From the NCBI GenBank assembly GCA_009746045.1, contig RPFO01001543.1:16001-80000 (forward strand): a stretch of DNA of 64,000 bases. The letters are read 5' to 3'. A program made the translations under genes and the position numbers. This stretch comes from Mesostigma viride. Lineage: Eukaryota > Streptophyta > Mesostigmatophyceae > Mesostigmatales > Mesostigmataceae. Under the pieces are notes generated by a model, which saw only the letters and a list, made by a program, of their open reading frames with translations, was not told the DNA's origin and did not search any database. This document shows, piece by piece, positions 1 to 11,528 of the stretch; positions within the stretch are counted from its first letter, which is position 1; each line of letters opens with the position of its first letter.

Positions 1-2598
1 GTTCAGACTAGCGGTTACGGGCCGTTACTCGCGGCTCCGCAGGATTTCAGGATTTGCCCTCGTTCGTGGGGGTGCGATCAGGCCGTACGGTACGGCGCCC
101 GCGGCGATGTCAGGATGTTCGGGTTTCTCCCTTGCGCAACACGATCGTAGTTAAGTAGTTGACAAGTTGGGGGCCCCTGCGGGGCCCAGACTTTTTGGCG
201 CCTGAGCGGGCGATTGGCGCGTACACCCGCGGGATGCGTCCTCGGGAACGCCGGCGCCACGCGGGGTGCGCAGTGCGAAGGGGCAGTGGCCGAGGGCGCC
301 GAGGCGGGGGGCCAGCGGGAGCCCAAAAATTTCGGTTCCGTACGGCCGTTTTTGGGGCTGAGCCCCCTGCTTTTCACAGTTTCTAGCCGTTTTTTGCCAC
401 GCTCCCCGTCTGAACACGTTCAGTTGTGTCATCCCGCTAAAATTGGCACGAAAATTGCGTGGGAAGTAGGCCGAACCGAAAATTTAACCGACAAACCGTT
501 CAAAATAGGGTTCGAACTAAATTTTCCGCACACTTCTCGTTCAGTCTGAACAGTCGAAATTTCCCGTTCAGTCTGAACCCTTAGTATTTCTAGTATTTTG
601 TTTGGAGAGAGATCCTTCGTGTATAAACTCTTCCTCCCAGCCGTATATGCCCCCGGCATTTCTTGCGCATTTTGCTGAATTCAGCTTCTGTTCAGAATAG
701 GTAAGACTCGATCTTAGGAGGGTGTGACGGCGTTCAGACTAGCGGTTACGGGCCGTTACTCGCGGCTCCGCAGGATTTCAGGATTTGCCCTCGTTCGTGG
801 GGGTGCGATCAGGCCGTACGGTACGGCGCCCGCGGCGATGTCAGGATGTTCGGGTTTCTCCCTTGCGCAACACGATCGTAGTTAAGTAGTTGACAAGTTG
901 GGGGCCCCTGCGGGGCCCAGACTTTTTGGCGCCTGAGCGGGCGATTGGCGCGTACACCCGCGGGATGCGTCCTCGGGAACGCCGGCGCCACGCGGGGTGC
1001 GCAGTGCGAAGGGGCAGTGGCCGAGGGCGCCGAGGCGGGGGGCCAGCGGGAGCCCAAAAATTTCGGTTCCGTACGGCCGTTTTTGGGGCTGAGCCCCCTG
1101 CTTTTCACAGTTTCTAGCCGTTTTTTGCCACGCTCCCCGTCTGAACACGTTCAGTTGTGTCATCCCGCTAAAATTGGCACGAAAATTGCGTGGGAAGTAG
1201 GCCGAACCGAAAATTTAACCGACAAACCGTTCAAAATAGGGTTCGAACTAAATTTTCCGCACACTTCTCGTTCATCGCGGCGATGTCAGGATGTTCGGGT
1301 TTCTCCCTTGCGCAACACGATCGTAGTTAAGTAGTTGAAAAGGCTAGAACTGCATGCAAAGAAGACATATTTACACACTTCTCGTTCAGTCTGAACAGTC
1401 GAAAAGGCTAGAACTGCATGCAAAGAAGACATATTTACACACTTCTCGTTCAGTCTGAACAGTCGAAAAGGCTAGAACTGCATGCAAAGAAGACATATTT
1501 ACACACTTCTCGTTCAGTCTGAACAGTCGAAATTTCCCGTTCAGTCTGAACCCTTAGTATTTCTAGTATTTTGTTTGGAGAGAGATCCTTCGTGTATAAA
1601 CTCTTCCTCCCAGCCGTATATGCCCCCCGGCATTTCTTGCGCATTTTGCTGAATTCAGCTTCTGTTCAGAATAGGTAAGACTCGATCTTAGGAGGGTGTG
1701 ACGGCGTTCAGACTAGCGGTTACGGGCCGTTACTCGCGGCTCCGCAGGATTTCAGGATTTGCCCTCGTTCGTGGGGGTGCGATCAGGCCGTACGGTACGG
1801 CGCCCGCGGCGATGTCAGGATGTTCGGGTTTCTCCCTTGCGCAACACGATCGTAGTTAAGTAGTTGACAAGTTGGGGGCCCCTGCGGGGCCCAGACTTTT
1901 TGGCGCCTGAGCGGGCGATTGGCGCGTACACCCGCGGGATGCGTCCTCGGGAACGCCGGCGCCACGCGGGGTGCGCAGTGCGAAGGGGCAGTGGCCGAGG
2001 GCGCCGAGGCGGGGGGGCCAGCGGGAGCCCAAAAATTTCGGTTCCGTACGGCCGTTTTTGGGGCTGAGCCCCCTGCTTTTCACAGTTTCTAGCCGTTTTT
2101 TGCCACGCTCCCCGTCTGAACACGTTCAGTTGTGTCATCCCGCTAAAATTGGCACGAAAATTGCGTGGGAAGTAGGCCGAACCGAAAATTTAACCGACAA
2201 ACCGTTCAAAATAGGGTTCGAACTAAATTTTCCGCACACTTCTCGTTCAGTCTGAACAGTCGAAATTTCCCGTTCAGTCTGAACCCTTAGTATTTCTAGT
2301 ATTTTGTTTGGAGAGAGATCCTTCGTGTATAAACTCTTCCTCCCAGCCGTATATGCCCCCCGGCATTTCTTGCGCATTTTGCTGAATTCAGCTTCTGTTC
2401 AGAATAGGTAAGACTCGATCTTAGGAGGGTGTGACGGCGTTCAGACTAGCGGTTACGGGCCGTTACTCGCGGCTCCGCAGGATTTCAGGATTTGCCCTCG
2501 TTCGTGGGGGTGCGATCAGGCCGTACGGTACGGCGCCCGCGGCGATGTCAGGATGTTCGGGTTTCTCCCTTGCGCAACACGATCGTAGTTAAGTAGTT
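1..2598. repeat. Tandem satellite, 731-bp unit, about 3.2 copies
   Basis: Units start at 1, 732, 1706 and 2439, each with GTTCAGACTAGCGG. Unit 1 is 731 bp and unit 3 is 733 bp. Unit 2 is 974 bp because of an internal insertion, and unit 4 stops after about 160 bp at 2598. The unit is GC-rich in its first half and AT-richer in its second. It is studded with GTTCAG/CTGAAC hexamers in dyads: in unit 1 at 410-423, 539-551, 566-578 and 675-684. Small ORFs of 60-130 codons recur once per unit on both strands, have no recognisable domain and are treated as fortuitous. The array could be a subtelomeric or rDNA-spacer type satellite, but no rRNA gene is in view to decide this. Confidence 0.95.
1275..1529. 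repeat. Rearranged insert with 64-bp triplication inside satellite unit 2
   Basis: After CTCGTTCA, unit 2 switches to a second copy of the segment normally at 834-897. It then enters three tandem 64-bp repeats starting at 1338, 1402 and 1466, each beginning AAAAGGCTAGAACTGCATGC, and finally rejoins the normal unit. The junction GTAGTTG/AAAAGGCTAGAAC is the same one seen at the right-hand end of the array at 2598/2599. Confidence 0.9.
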
Positions 2599-3177
2599 GA
2601 AAAGGCTAGAACTGCATGCAAAGAAGACATATTTATTCTGCCTGCGTCACGCCGTCCTGCTGATATTACGAGCCACTTGGCCTAATGCGCTGCTTAAATT
2701 GGGACATGTGAAATATTGGCTCCATGCAATTGCTTGATTTTCAATTACCCAGTAAACAAATCAAATAGATAGCTACATAAACCTGACTTCGAGCACCATA
2801 TGGAAAATAATTAGTTGTAACTGAGTTTAGTCAAGCTAATCTGAGCATATCACTGCCGTGCCATATTTACTATACCCTTAACGTAGGCCTTTGCCCACGG
2901 CCGGGGGGATAGTGAAGGCACTTAATATTCATGCCGCAAACCTGAGCTAATCCTACCAAATGTACAGGCTAGCTACAGTGATACTCTTTTTCTAATTCTT
3001 ACATGTGGCGTTGGGTATCTAGATTTACGGGCTTTGTTGAACCGTGAACACCGACATCCTAAATCATGTCGAATGTCACTTGAGCGTGAGCCCCCAGGTT
3101 ATTTACCATTCCAGTTCTGACTTGAATTTTTTCGGCGCAGTTGGGGAGCACGGCGAGAGGCCGCTGGGCCTAATTGA

Positions 3178-3208
<31 letters not shown>

Positions 3209-3327
3209 CATCCGCTTCCGTGACTCATTACTGTCACCGCCAAGCGTGATCCACGGACGTTCATATCCATTGTGCTGACGAGAAAGCTGTCACAAGGAGC
3301 ATTGCAAAGTTGCCGGAGGGGCACAGC
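2599..3327. other. Non-coding flank between satellite and kinase gene
   Basis: No ORF or RNA gene is recognisable. A short (TG)n(TA)n microsatellite lies at about 3178-3208. The stretch just before 3328 should contain the 5' UTR and promoter of the kinase gene, but no convincing TATA box or other motif was found. Confidence 0.6.
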
Positions 3328-6300
3328 ATGCAGTCCCAAGGCAAGAGCTTTGTGACTTCGGACGGAAGGATGCTCCTCCCCCCGGTACACCAGGTTGCAG
3401 GGCACGTTCTCAAAGGTATTTTTACTACGGCTTCTTTTCTAAGGTAAACCGTGTATTTTTTAGGTGGATGTTTGAGAACACTGGAAACCAACCTATCCAT
3501 TAATGCTAACCCCCTATCATCATGTGCCCTCTCCCACTGCCCTTCCCCCCTGCGCCCCATGTCTGCGCCCCCCCCCCCCCTTCCCCCTACAACATGGTTG
3601 AAAACCGGTTGGTTGTCGATCATGTTGTGCAGAGCGGGTGGGCCAGGGGCCCCTGCACGATGCGCGCGGCCGTTTCCTCAAGCCGGTGCAGGCGGGGCCC
3701 CGTGGCGGGCGCGAGGTGTCATTCTACGACCACCTGGAGCGGCTGCGGGGGTGCTGTTCACCAGCTGTGGCCTCCGCTCAGTCCGAGGCTTGCAACGGGC
3801 TGCAGGCTAGTAAAGGCCGAGAGGCGAGTGGGCAGCAGGCTGGTGGGCGAGAGGGGAGTGCTTGTGAGGCGATTGGGCAACAGGAAAGTGTAATAGAGGC
3901 AAGTGAGCTTGAGGGCAGAGGGCGAGAGGCTAGTGGACTAGAGCTTGAGGCAGGGCAAAGGATGGAATCAGCGGATGCGAGCGTGGTGGTTGAGCTTTTG
4001 CCCAATGGAAAGGATGGGAACGAGAACAGTGGAAGCCAGAAGGGGGGTTGTGAAAAGGATAGGCTTGCGGACGTGGATGGGGCCCTGCCGCCACGCTGGG
4101 GACATCTGCCAGAAGTCATCGCCGGCTTCTTCCCGCGCTTCCACGGGATATGCGAGGTCGACGGCATCGGTACGCTCCCTTTCTGCGATTGGAAGGGCAG
4201 CGACCATGTGATAGCGCTCCCTCTGTTTGCCTGGTGTAACGGCTACCTCTTGTTGTGTGGTGTAACAGCTCCCTCCCGCTGTGTGGTGGAGGTACTCCCT
4301 CTGGTTGTGGGCCGGAGTGGCAGTCATTGCCATGAATAGAGACCATTGTGACCATAAATGGTGATGGCTTGCTGTCATGGATACTTGACGGGCTGTTTCC
4401 ATCATGTCGCGGCGTGCGCCCTCGCTCTGTGCGGTGTAGCGTCAGGAGTGACAGTTGCCAGCGTCAGGAGTGACAGTTGCCAGCGTCAGGAGCGACAGTT
4501 ACCGCATTTCTATCCTTGGCCATCATCTTGCTTCTCCTGTACGGCGCGAAGACTTCTGTGCAATACACTGTGCTGGTGAAATAGTGTGCCCTCTGAAATG
4601 AATGGCATGTATGCCGCTAGGCCCTGGTGCCACGCACCCACCTCAAGTTTTAGGGTAGACGCCATCTCATACTAGACCAGCAGGTACTACTGTTAAAAAA
4701 TTGCTGTTGCCAGTGGTGCTGTGTACATTCATCAACATGTTCCCTGATTCTTGAAGTCCGTGAGACTCGCAAATTCCTCCACGTATTGGCAGCATCTGTG
4801 TACTGTACGAGTAGCAGCGCACACCAAGTGAGTGAAAAGGCCGAGCCCTGGCTCGATTGACACAAGCCTGGCTGGTTACTCATCAACGACCCATGCATAC
4901 GTTCACCAACAAGAGCCCCACCTAGGTTATAGAGGCAGACGGCCATGTCTTCGGCGAATTCGACTGGTCAGGGTCTTTAGATACTATAACGACTACGCGC
5001 CCTAGGCCGCTTGTCTGCCAAGTGCCAGCCCACACAGGACATGCCGTGTTTGAGATGGAGTTGGAGGACATGCCGTGTTGCATCATCCCGTGCAAACGAG
5101 GATCACAGGATGACCTACGCCACTTGCTCTGGCATGGTGGCCCACACGGAATCTACGCCACTTGCTCTGGCATGGTGGCCCACACGGAATGGGAGGCTGT
5201 GCCATGCGTTATCACTAACCAATCCACACTTCCATGCGACCTGGCGCCTCCCTGTCTGCAAGGGGGCTTGATGAGGGTAATGTTCGCGTGCACCAGCCCA
5301 GACTAACTCCTCCGCCATCCACCGCTGCTACCTTGCTCGCCTATCTGCCAGCGCACATGGAACTGGAGGACGTCACCTTCCCCTTCTCCAACCCGTGCGT
5401 TCTCGACGTGAAGGTGAGGGCCCCCTCCTGGGTGCCGTGTCGTCGATGGGGGGGACCATGCTGAAGGTTAAGTCGCCTGTCACATGCATGGACGGGAACG
5501 TCAAGGTGAGGCTCCTCACAGATGCCAGCACATGAGCGTGAGAGTGAGCCCCCCACTCCCCCACATGGATGTGATGATGATGGTGAACCATGCATTTGCC
5601 ACCATTTATGATGGGTGGGAAGGTGGAGCCCTTGGCACTCTTCACTGAGGGAAAATGGCGATGAAGTGATGAGGTCATCGCACGTTCCAGTACTACTATA
5701 TATGAAGTGATGAGGTCATCGCACGTTCCAGTACTACTATATATGAAGTGATGAGGTCATCGCACGTTCCAGTACTACTATGTATGAAGTGATGAGGTCA
5801 TCGCACGTTCCAGTACTACTATGTATGAAGTGATGAGGTCATCGCACGTTCCAGTACTACTATGTATGAAGTGATGAGGTCATCGCACGTTCCAGTACTA
5901 CTATATATGAAGTGATGAGGTCATCGCACGTTCCAGTACTACTACATACTTGAATGTACAATGTGGCTGATAAAGGTTGAAGGTGATGTTGCAGTTGATG
6001 TTACGTGCACAGAGAGATACCCGTTAGAGCAATAGCAATGCACTGGTGACGTAGCAATGTGCGATCGCAAGCCAAGGACCATGCAACCGCGCCATGCAAC
6101 TAGCGGAACAAGGTCGAGAGCAATGTGCTCCTGCCACCTGTCTTGTCGCCGCCAGTATGCTGCTGCCACGCACCAGGTATGCTGCCACGCATAGGCTACT
6201 GCCACATGTGCAGGGGATCCTAATTTTCCAAGTTCTTTGAGATGATGGGAAAGGTCGCGGGGGTGAACCGGAAGGCAGAGGGTCAGCTGGGAAGGAGTTT

Positions 6301-9300
6301 TCACTCGGAAGCAAAGATGATGCACCCGTGTGAGGTTGGCGACACCAGTGAAGCTTTTACTTTAGGCCTGCTGTAGCAACCGCTTTCTTCTGGCATCATG
6401 GTTTTCTTTCTCCGCTTGCCAATAACCAAGCCATAAATCTCGTAACAAGAGTTCTTCCCACCTTGCGTGGCTGTCACTGGATGCCATGTTTTGCGCATTC
6501 TGGCTGTGATGATGTGTGCGCCCGCCCCCCCCCCCCCCCCGCTCAGATGGGCTACATGGGCTGGTACAAGGGCTGCAGCGAGAAGTACCTCGAGGTGCAC
6601 CGGTGTGTCCGATCGCCGATCATCTTGTCACTTGTCGAGCCCAGTGGGATGACATGAAACGTGGGCCCCTGGGGGAGAAAAGGGGGGGTGATGGGATGGC
6701 GCCTCTTCAATTATTTTGGGTAGAAAGTATGGAGCACAGTGGGTTGGGGTGGAATCAGTGGGCCACCTGCCGTCTCGGGTTTCGGCGTTGCGGACTGTGT
6801 TCGCGGCTTGTCAAAGGCATTGCGTATGGAATAGCTTGGAGCCTTTTTGCGTGTCAATTTAAAGCCGTATGAGGATCCGATTTCGGGGCGGGAATAAGGG
6901 GTCTCCAATAAGGGGGTCGCTAGGGAACATTTCGAGCATGTTGAAGTGCAGTCCTCTGCATCCATGCAGCATGTGCATGTGCTGAGGACTAAACACACAC
7001 GCCCTTCAGGCCTCATGTCATCATCGGGTTGCACCCATCGTTAAGCACCCGTGCAGGCATCAGCACCCACTTCCCCCCGCTCCCTCTTCTTTCATCTGAG
7101 GCTTGCGGCCGAGGAAACATTCGTGCAACTGTTGTGCCCCAGTCGTGCGGCGCCGCCTGCCTGTTTGGGAGCCACGTGCGCTGTTCTGTGTTCTGTCCTC
7201 AAGAGTGCGTCGCCAAGGTTGTAAATTCCCTGCATGGAATGCCCACCTGTGTGGCACAGCCACTGGCAGATCGCTGACTGGAGATATTACTGCCATCCGA
7301 CCCGAATGCTCTGTCGCATGCAGGATGAAGGCAGCGACCACCACGACAGGCACCCTGGGGTTCCGCGTGTCAGGTGTCAAGGTGGGGCGCGTGGCTCAGA
7401 CAAGCAAGAAATGTGGCGCGCGTGGCTTGGACAAGCGAATGTGATGTATGTGGCTTGAATTTCTAACGATGTGGCATCACGATGGATACTGGGGGTGAAG
7501 CCACTCGACAATGCTCCTCGGTGACCCCCGATGAAGGCATGTGGTTACTGGTTTGTTGGTCAAGGTAAGGCGCCTGGCTTGGATAACACAAAAGCCATAT
7601 GCCTGGCTGTGCCCAGGGTTTCGAGTGCCTTGGGATATCTCAACAGCGGCGTGCGATTATGTCCGCGTAAGAAGGTATGTAGTCTATTGCGGAGTTTTCA
7701 TTATTGTGGAGTAATTGCTGTATTTTTCGTGATATGGATTATAAGTATTGGCTCTGCACTGCACCGCCACGTGGATAGGACCATGGGGACCACGGTGGAT
7801 TCGGGCGACCGTATGCAGATTTTGCCGATTTGTTATCCTTTTTTTTGGAATATTGGCATCAGTACCTGTGCAGCAGTGTAGGCTCATGGTGCCTCCCGCT
7901 CGCAGGTATACCCGCTCGCAGGTTTACTAACTAAATGCACCACTATTAGGCAACCAAATCAGAAGTATGAAGGAATCTCGGCGGCCTCATCGCATTTCGT
8001 GCTCGCAGGTGTACTAACCAAATAAACATCACAAGGTTCTGATAGAGCCGTGATGACAACCTTCTGAGGGCGCATGGTGCCCACACGACTGTGCATGTGT
8101 ACTAACCTTTTAACAATTGCAAACTGATGTAACCATGATGAGAAACTTCTGTCATCATGGATGACACACTTGTGTGCGCTCATGGTGCCCACACGAACGC
8201 GCAGGTGTACAGCCTGCGGGAGCAGGCCAGCTGGGTGCGCAGCCAGGGCTGGTGCAAGGGCATCACGGATGAGAGCATAAGGGCGGTGCTGCTGCGGTTC
8301 CTTGCTGGTATCCCTCGCCCGTGTGGTCCCGCGTGCAACAGGCGACAGCAGGGGCCGGGGGACGCGGGGGGCTTGAGAGATGGCAGCCGTGAGTTTCCTT
8401 TTTTGTGCCTTTGGGAAGGCGGGGTGGGAGAAGAAAGGTATCTGCCCCATAGTGGCGTCCATTCTTCTGGCGCCTTCTGTTCCAGTCAACTCATAGCATC
8501 CGCCATGCGCGAGGAAGTGGTGATGTCTCTGCCTTGATGCAAGACATGTGTGCCCATATTTACTCCATGTGTGCCCGCGTCATGCCAATACTCGGGGTGC
8601 TCCCATCCAGTGGCACTGCATCTCCGCATCGTGAGTTGGACCGTCTGCCAGAGCGTTATTTACTTGCGCTGAGAAAAAGCTCTGCCACCATGTTTTTTTC
8701 AGTAACCTCGCGAGTGACTTTTCTTCATCATGCGCCCGTAACCTCGCGTTTCTCCAGCTTTCAAACTTTGCCATCCAGGGTGTGGTTTGATCTGTGTGTA
8801 GCGGGGCGTTGTTGTTCTTCTGCATGCACCGTGACAGGATCTTGAACGCTAACTACTGCTAACTGCTCGCCCACGCGCAAATACACAGACTTCCTTTGCA
8901 ATCACACATACTTACAGGCATGCCATTGTGCAGGCATCCCCATGTGCTTGCATCCGTACAGACAACCACGCATGCACGGCAAATTAGGTTTCCTTTTAAT
9001 GCTATGACATCTAAAAGAGATTCTTCGCAGGACAACACACCACCAGGCACACAGAGACACTGGCACATTCCAATTGCACACAGCTCCCCGCCTCTCTTGC
9101 TTCATGTTGGTAAGCGCTGGCGGCCCCTTCCGGTCATCTTCATCGCCATCCCCCGTCCTGCCGTTTCCTTTAAAGGGGGTACCCCCATGCAACCGCCACG
9201 CGCTTTTAAATGAACTTTCATTCGCTCGCCGTTCTGGGCCCATTCTTCTCCTCACATGCAGCGGCATGTGCAAGCATCGCTAGCATCCCTGCTGCGCCCT

Positions 9301-11246
9301 TGCCAATCTCACGAAGACCACCGCTGTGCTTGCGCCATCCACGCTTCCTGCAACATAGCAGGTGCCGGGCCAGACATCGGGCGAGTTGACCTGCAAGAGG
9401 AGCTTCATTGGGACGCGGTGTCTCCGGCCCACCTGGCGTCACTGCCCTTATACGGGCACCCGCGCGTCGCGCGCGTGCTGGACGGTGCCTCGGGTCTACT
9501 CGCGCAGATGGAGGCGCTCGAGAAGTGGTACGCCGTTTGTGTGGGTAAATCCCCTACACCGGAAATTCTTTGCCCAAAGCCCTTGACAGCAGTGGTCATG
9601 GGTGGAAGCACTGGAGATGTGCTGCGCCTCTGTTGTGGGTAATCCTTTTGTGGGTAAACTTTTACCCTCAACCCTGCACCCTACACAGCAGTGGCCAAAG
9701 ATCAAAGTGCCTTAGAAGTGGTAGGCAGCCCTCGTCCCTCTCTCCTTCGTAAGCAGCACCGGCCACAGGTAACGGCACGGGAGCGGTGTGAGGATGCCGT
9801 GGTAAGCAGGAGCCTCCGTGATACTGTAGTTGGTCGCAGCCCGGTTTTGTTGTTAGGTGCCTAATTCTTGCAACCCCCACCGTTGGGGGTGCATCCTTGT
9901 GCTGGGTTGGGGAACCTGGCCGAGGCGCTGGTGCAAGAGGGGACAAGGAGGAGGTGGGTCAGGTGGGGGATGCGGACCCAGTGGGTGGGATGCTCGATGC
10001 AGAGGTCATCGACAGCCATGCTGGTGGCATGTGGCAGGACATGAGGCATGGGTCCATGTGCTTCCAGTACAGCTGCCTGCGATTCTTGGTCTTCGGGTTA
10101 TTGGTTATCTGATACTTGGTTACGGGTTCTAGTTTGTCCTTGGAATTTTCGAACCATCTCTGAACACCAGAGTGTTGTGAGCAAAGTTTGTGTCCACCTT
10201 GTGGTACCGCGCGTACCCTTTCTATCACCCTTTGACTGGCCGTATCATCGGTCCTGTGTCAATGTTTTGTATCACCCTTTGACTGGCCGTATCATCGGTC
10301 CTGTGTCAATGTTTTGTATCACCCTTTGACTGGCCGTATCATCGGCCCTGTGTCAATGTTTTCCATCACCCTTTGACTGGCCGTATCATCGGTCCTGTGT
10401 CAATGTTTTGTATCACCCTTCGACTGGCGGTATCATCGGTCCTTTGTCAATGTTTGTATGGAGAAGATCCATTATAGGGTCGGGGATGCTAAAGGGTTCA
10501 GTGATACAGTGCTGCTTGTGTGTTCTCTGTGGGTTCCATTGTCTCTTCCTTACGTTTTGTTCAACGCATCCGCGCTCACTACTGTCATGCTGCCCATGCC
10601 TGCGACCGTTTAACTGAGCTTACGCGTTCGCCTTATGCTGAAATTTCCACTCACGGTCAGGTTTGAGACGCAGACCGGGTATCATTTCTTCTCAGTGTCG
10701 CTGCTGCTGGTCTACGAAGGAGAGCGTGCGCAGGAGTTTTGTTACTGCATCCCATCAAGCGAGCAAAGACCTGCACAAGGTGGAGCAGAGGAAGGGGAAG
10801 GCCTCTGGGCTCCTAATGCTGGCACCATTGTCATGGAGAGTGACATCACGTGTGGTGTAGACAGACCGGTTGCCACACCAGGCGGCTTGCTGGTCGATGG
10901 AAGTGTCCAAGAGCGGTTCTTGCTCAGCTGTGAGATGGACCGGGTAGGCAATAGGTCAGGGGCGGCTTGTGAAGAGTCTTTGTCAGGAGCCTGTGGTCAT
11001 GGCGCAGCCAACAGTGCAGTTGGAGGGACAGGAGCGTGCACAAAGGTAGTAGATTCGGCGGCTGTGATGACAGATAGCGACCACTCTGAGAAAGACTATC
11101 GACCGAGGTTGTACCTGATTGATTTTGCACATGTTATGGATGCGGAAGGCAGCGTTGATGAGAACTTCCTTGGGGGTTTGCGCTCTTTCAAGACAATCTT
11201 GTCTGGGTTGCTTTCAGAGATTAAACAAGCAATGCGACCGGTGTGA
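3328..11246 (+). CDS. Inositol polyphosphate multikinase (IPK2/IPMK family), 8 exons
   Basis: Predicted to phosphorylate inositol tris- and tetrakisphosphates with ATP, feeding inositol hexakisphosphate and pyrophosphate synthesis. Exons: 3328-3415, 3633-4169, 5352-5413, 6547-6602, 7324-7381, 8205-8307, 9362-9540, 10674-11246. All junctions are GT-AG and in phase, giving 551 aa. Family landmarks: HQVAGH near residue 21; GRFLKPVQAGPRGGREVSFY in exon 2; FFPRFHG; the signature PxxxDxKxG as PCVLDVK/MG (P223, D227, K229, G231), completed only by joining exons 3 and 4; TTTTGTLGFRVSG in exon 5; SLL at 370-372; and IDFAH (D511) near the C-terminus, the metal-binding motif. Two low-complexity insertions (about residues 65-175 and 380-500) make it longer than plant IPK2 of about 300 aa. 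The start ATG at 3328 is the first in frame after an ATG-free stretch and is the weakest point of the model. Substrate range cannot be read from the sequence. Confidence 0.9.
4170..4330 (+). repeat. Echoes of the exon-2 donor in intron 2
   Basis: The donor context GTACGCTCCCTTTCTG at 4170 is followed by look-alikes at about 4211 (TAGCGCTCCCTCTG), 4264 (ACAGCTCCCTCCCG) and 4292 (GTACTCCCTCTGG). These are degenerate tandem copies just inside the intron. Confidence 0.6.
4439..4504. repeat. 22-bp tandem repeat, 3 copies, intron 2
   Basis: GCGTCAGGAGTGACAGTTGC plus CA is repeated three times, with one T-to-C change in the third copy. Confidence 0.9.
5040..5190 (+). repeat. Decayed exon-3 copy and 36-bp duplication in intron 2
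   Basis: 5053-5100 resembles the start of exon 3: ATGGAGTTGGAGGAC against the true ATGGAACTGGAGGAC, followed by a CCCGTGC shared at a similar distance. Just after it, about 36 bp beginning TACGCCACTTGCTCTGGC is directly duplicated (5115-5188). The exon-like copy is probably not translated because its downstream reading diverges. Confidence 0.6.
5663..5949. repeat. 41-bp minisatellite, 7 copies, intron 3
   Basis: Units begin GAAGTGATGAGGTCATCGCA at 5663, 5704, 5745, 5786, 5827, 5868 and 5909. They are nearly identical; TATATAT/TATGTAT variation marks the unit ends. Confidence 0.95.
7382..7590 (+). repeat. Echoes of the exon-5 donor in intron 5
   Basis: The true exon end and donor read GTGTCAAG/GTGGGGCGCGTGGCT. 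Related segments follow at 7411-7435 (GTGGCGCGCGTGGCTTGGAC) and 7556-7584 (TGGTCAAGGTAAGGCGCCTG). The latter keeps a better consensus donor (GTAAGG) than the annotated one. Confidence 0.65.
7890..8204 (+). repeat. Echoes of the exon-6 acceptor in intron 5
   Basis: The true acceptor reads CGCAG/GTGTACAG. Upstream copies lie at about 7899-7926 (two of CTCGCAGGT), 8001-8020 (CTCGCAGGTGTACTAACC) and 8084-8106 (ATGTGTACTAACC). The surrounding block CATGGTGCCCACACGA is present at about 8073 and 8182. The TACTAAC strings match a consensus branch point, so they could act as decoys. Confidence 0.65.
9541..9660 (+). repeat. Echoes of the exon-7 donor in intron 7
   Basis: The true boundary reads GTTTGT/GTGGGTAAATCC. 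Two further copies of TTGTGGGTAA follow at 9633-9642 and 9648-9657. All three contain a usable GTGGGT. Confidence 0.6.
10224..10458. repeat. 47-bp minisatellite, 5 copies, intron 7
   Basis: Units begin ATCACCCTTTGACTGGCCGT at 10224, 10271, 10318, 10365 and 10412. The last is slightly diverged. Confidence 0.95.
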
Positions 11247-11518
11247 GCAAAGCAGACCAGGATGAAGTTCTGACTAAGTGCGTAAGCATTTGGAGGGCAT
11301 TATACCCTTTGGCCACTTACATGTATCACTGGGACAAATACATGTCACTAGCTGGGAAAATCACCGATGCAACAATGTTGGAGCATCCATCTGTCTCGGG
11401 CCGCCCCGTCCATCGATCCAGCATAGCGTCACCTCATGCGCAGATAGCGCAGCGCGGCTGAAGAGACGGTTGTGGGTTCCGTCCGCTATTTCCGTCCCAG
11501 CTGTTCTGATGCATTAAA

Positions 11519-11528
11519 TGTAAATAAA
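11519..11528 (+). terminator. Poly(A)-signal-like TGTAAATAAA
   Basis: TGTAA (11519-11523) overlaps AATAAA, about 270 bp after the kinase stop codon. TGTAA is the usual polyadenylation element of chlorophyte algae, which supports both the gene end and the lineage guess. Confidence 0.5.

Noticed and set aside
1580-1640. TATATGCCCCC-type string in the satellite as an RNA polymerase I promoter
   Set aside because: Only a weak inverted resemblance to plant rDNA promoters, with no rRNA gene nearby.
78-2377. Recurring 60-130-codon ORFs in the satellite units
   Set aside because: They repeat with the satellite period, overlap on both strands, and are interrupted where units differ. No domain.
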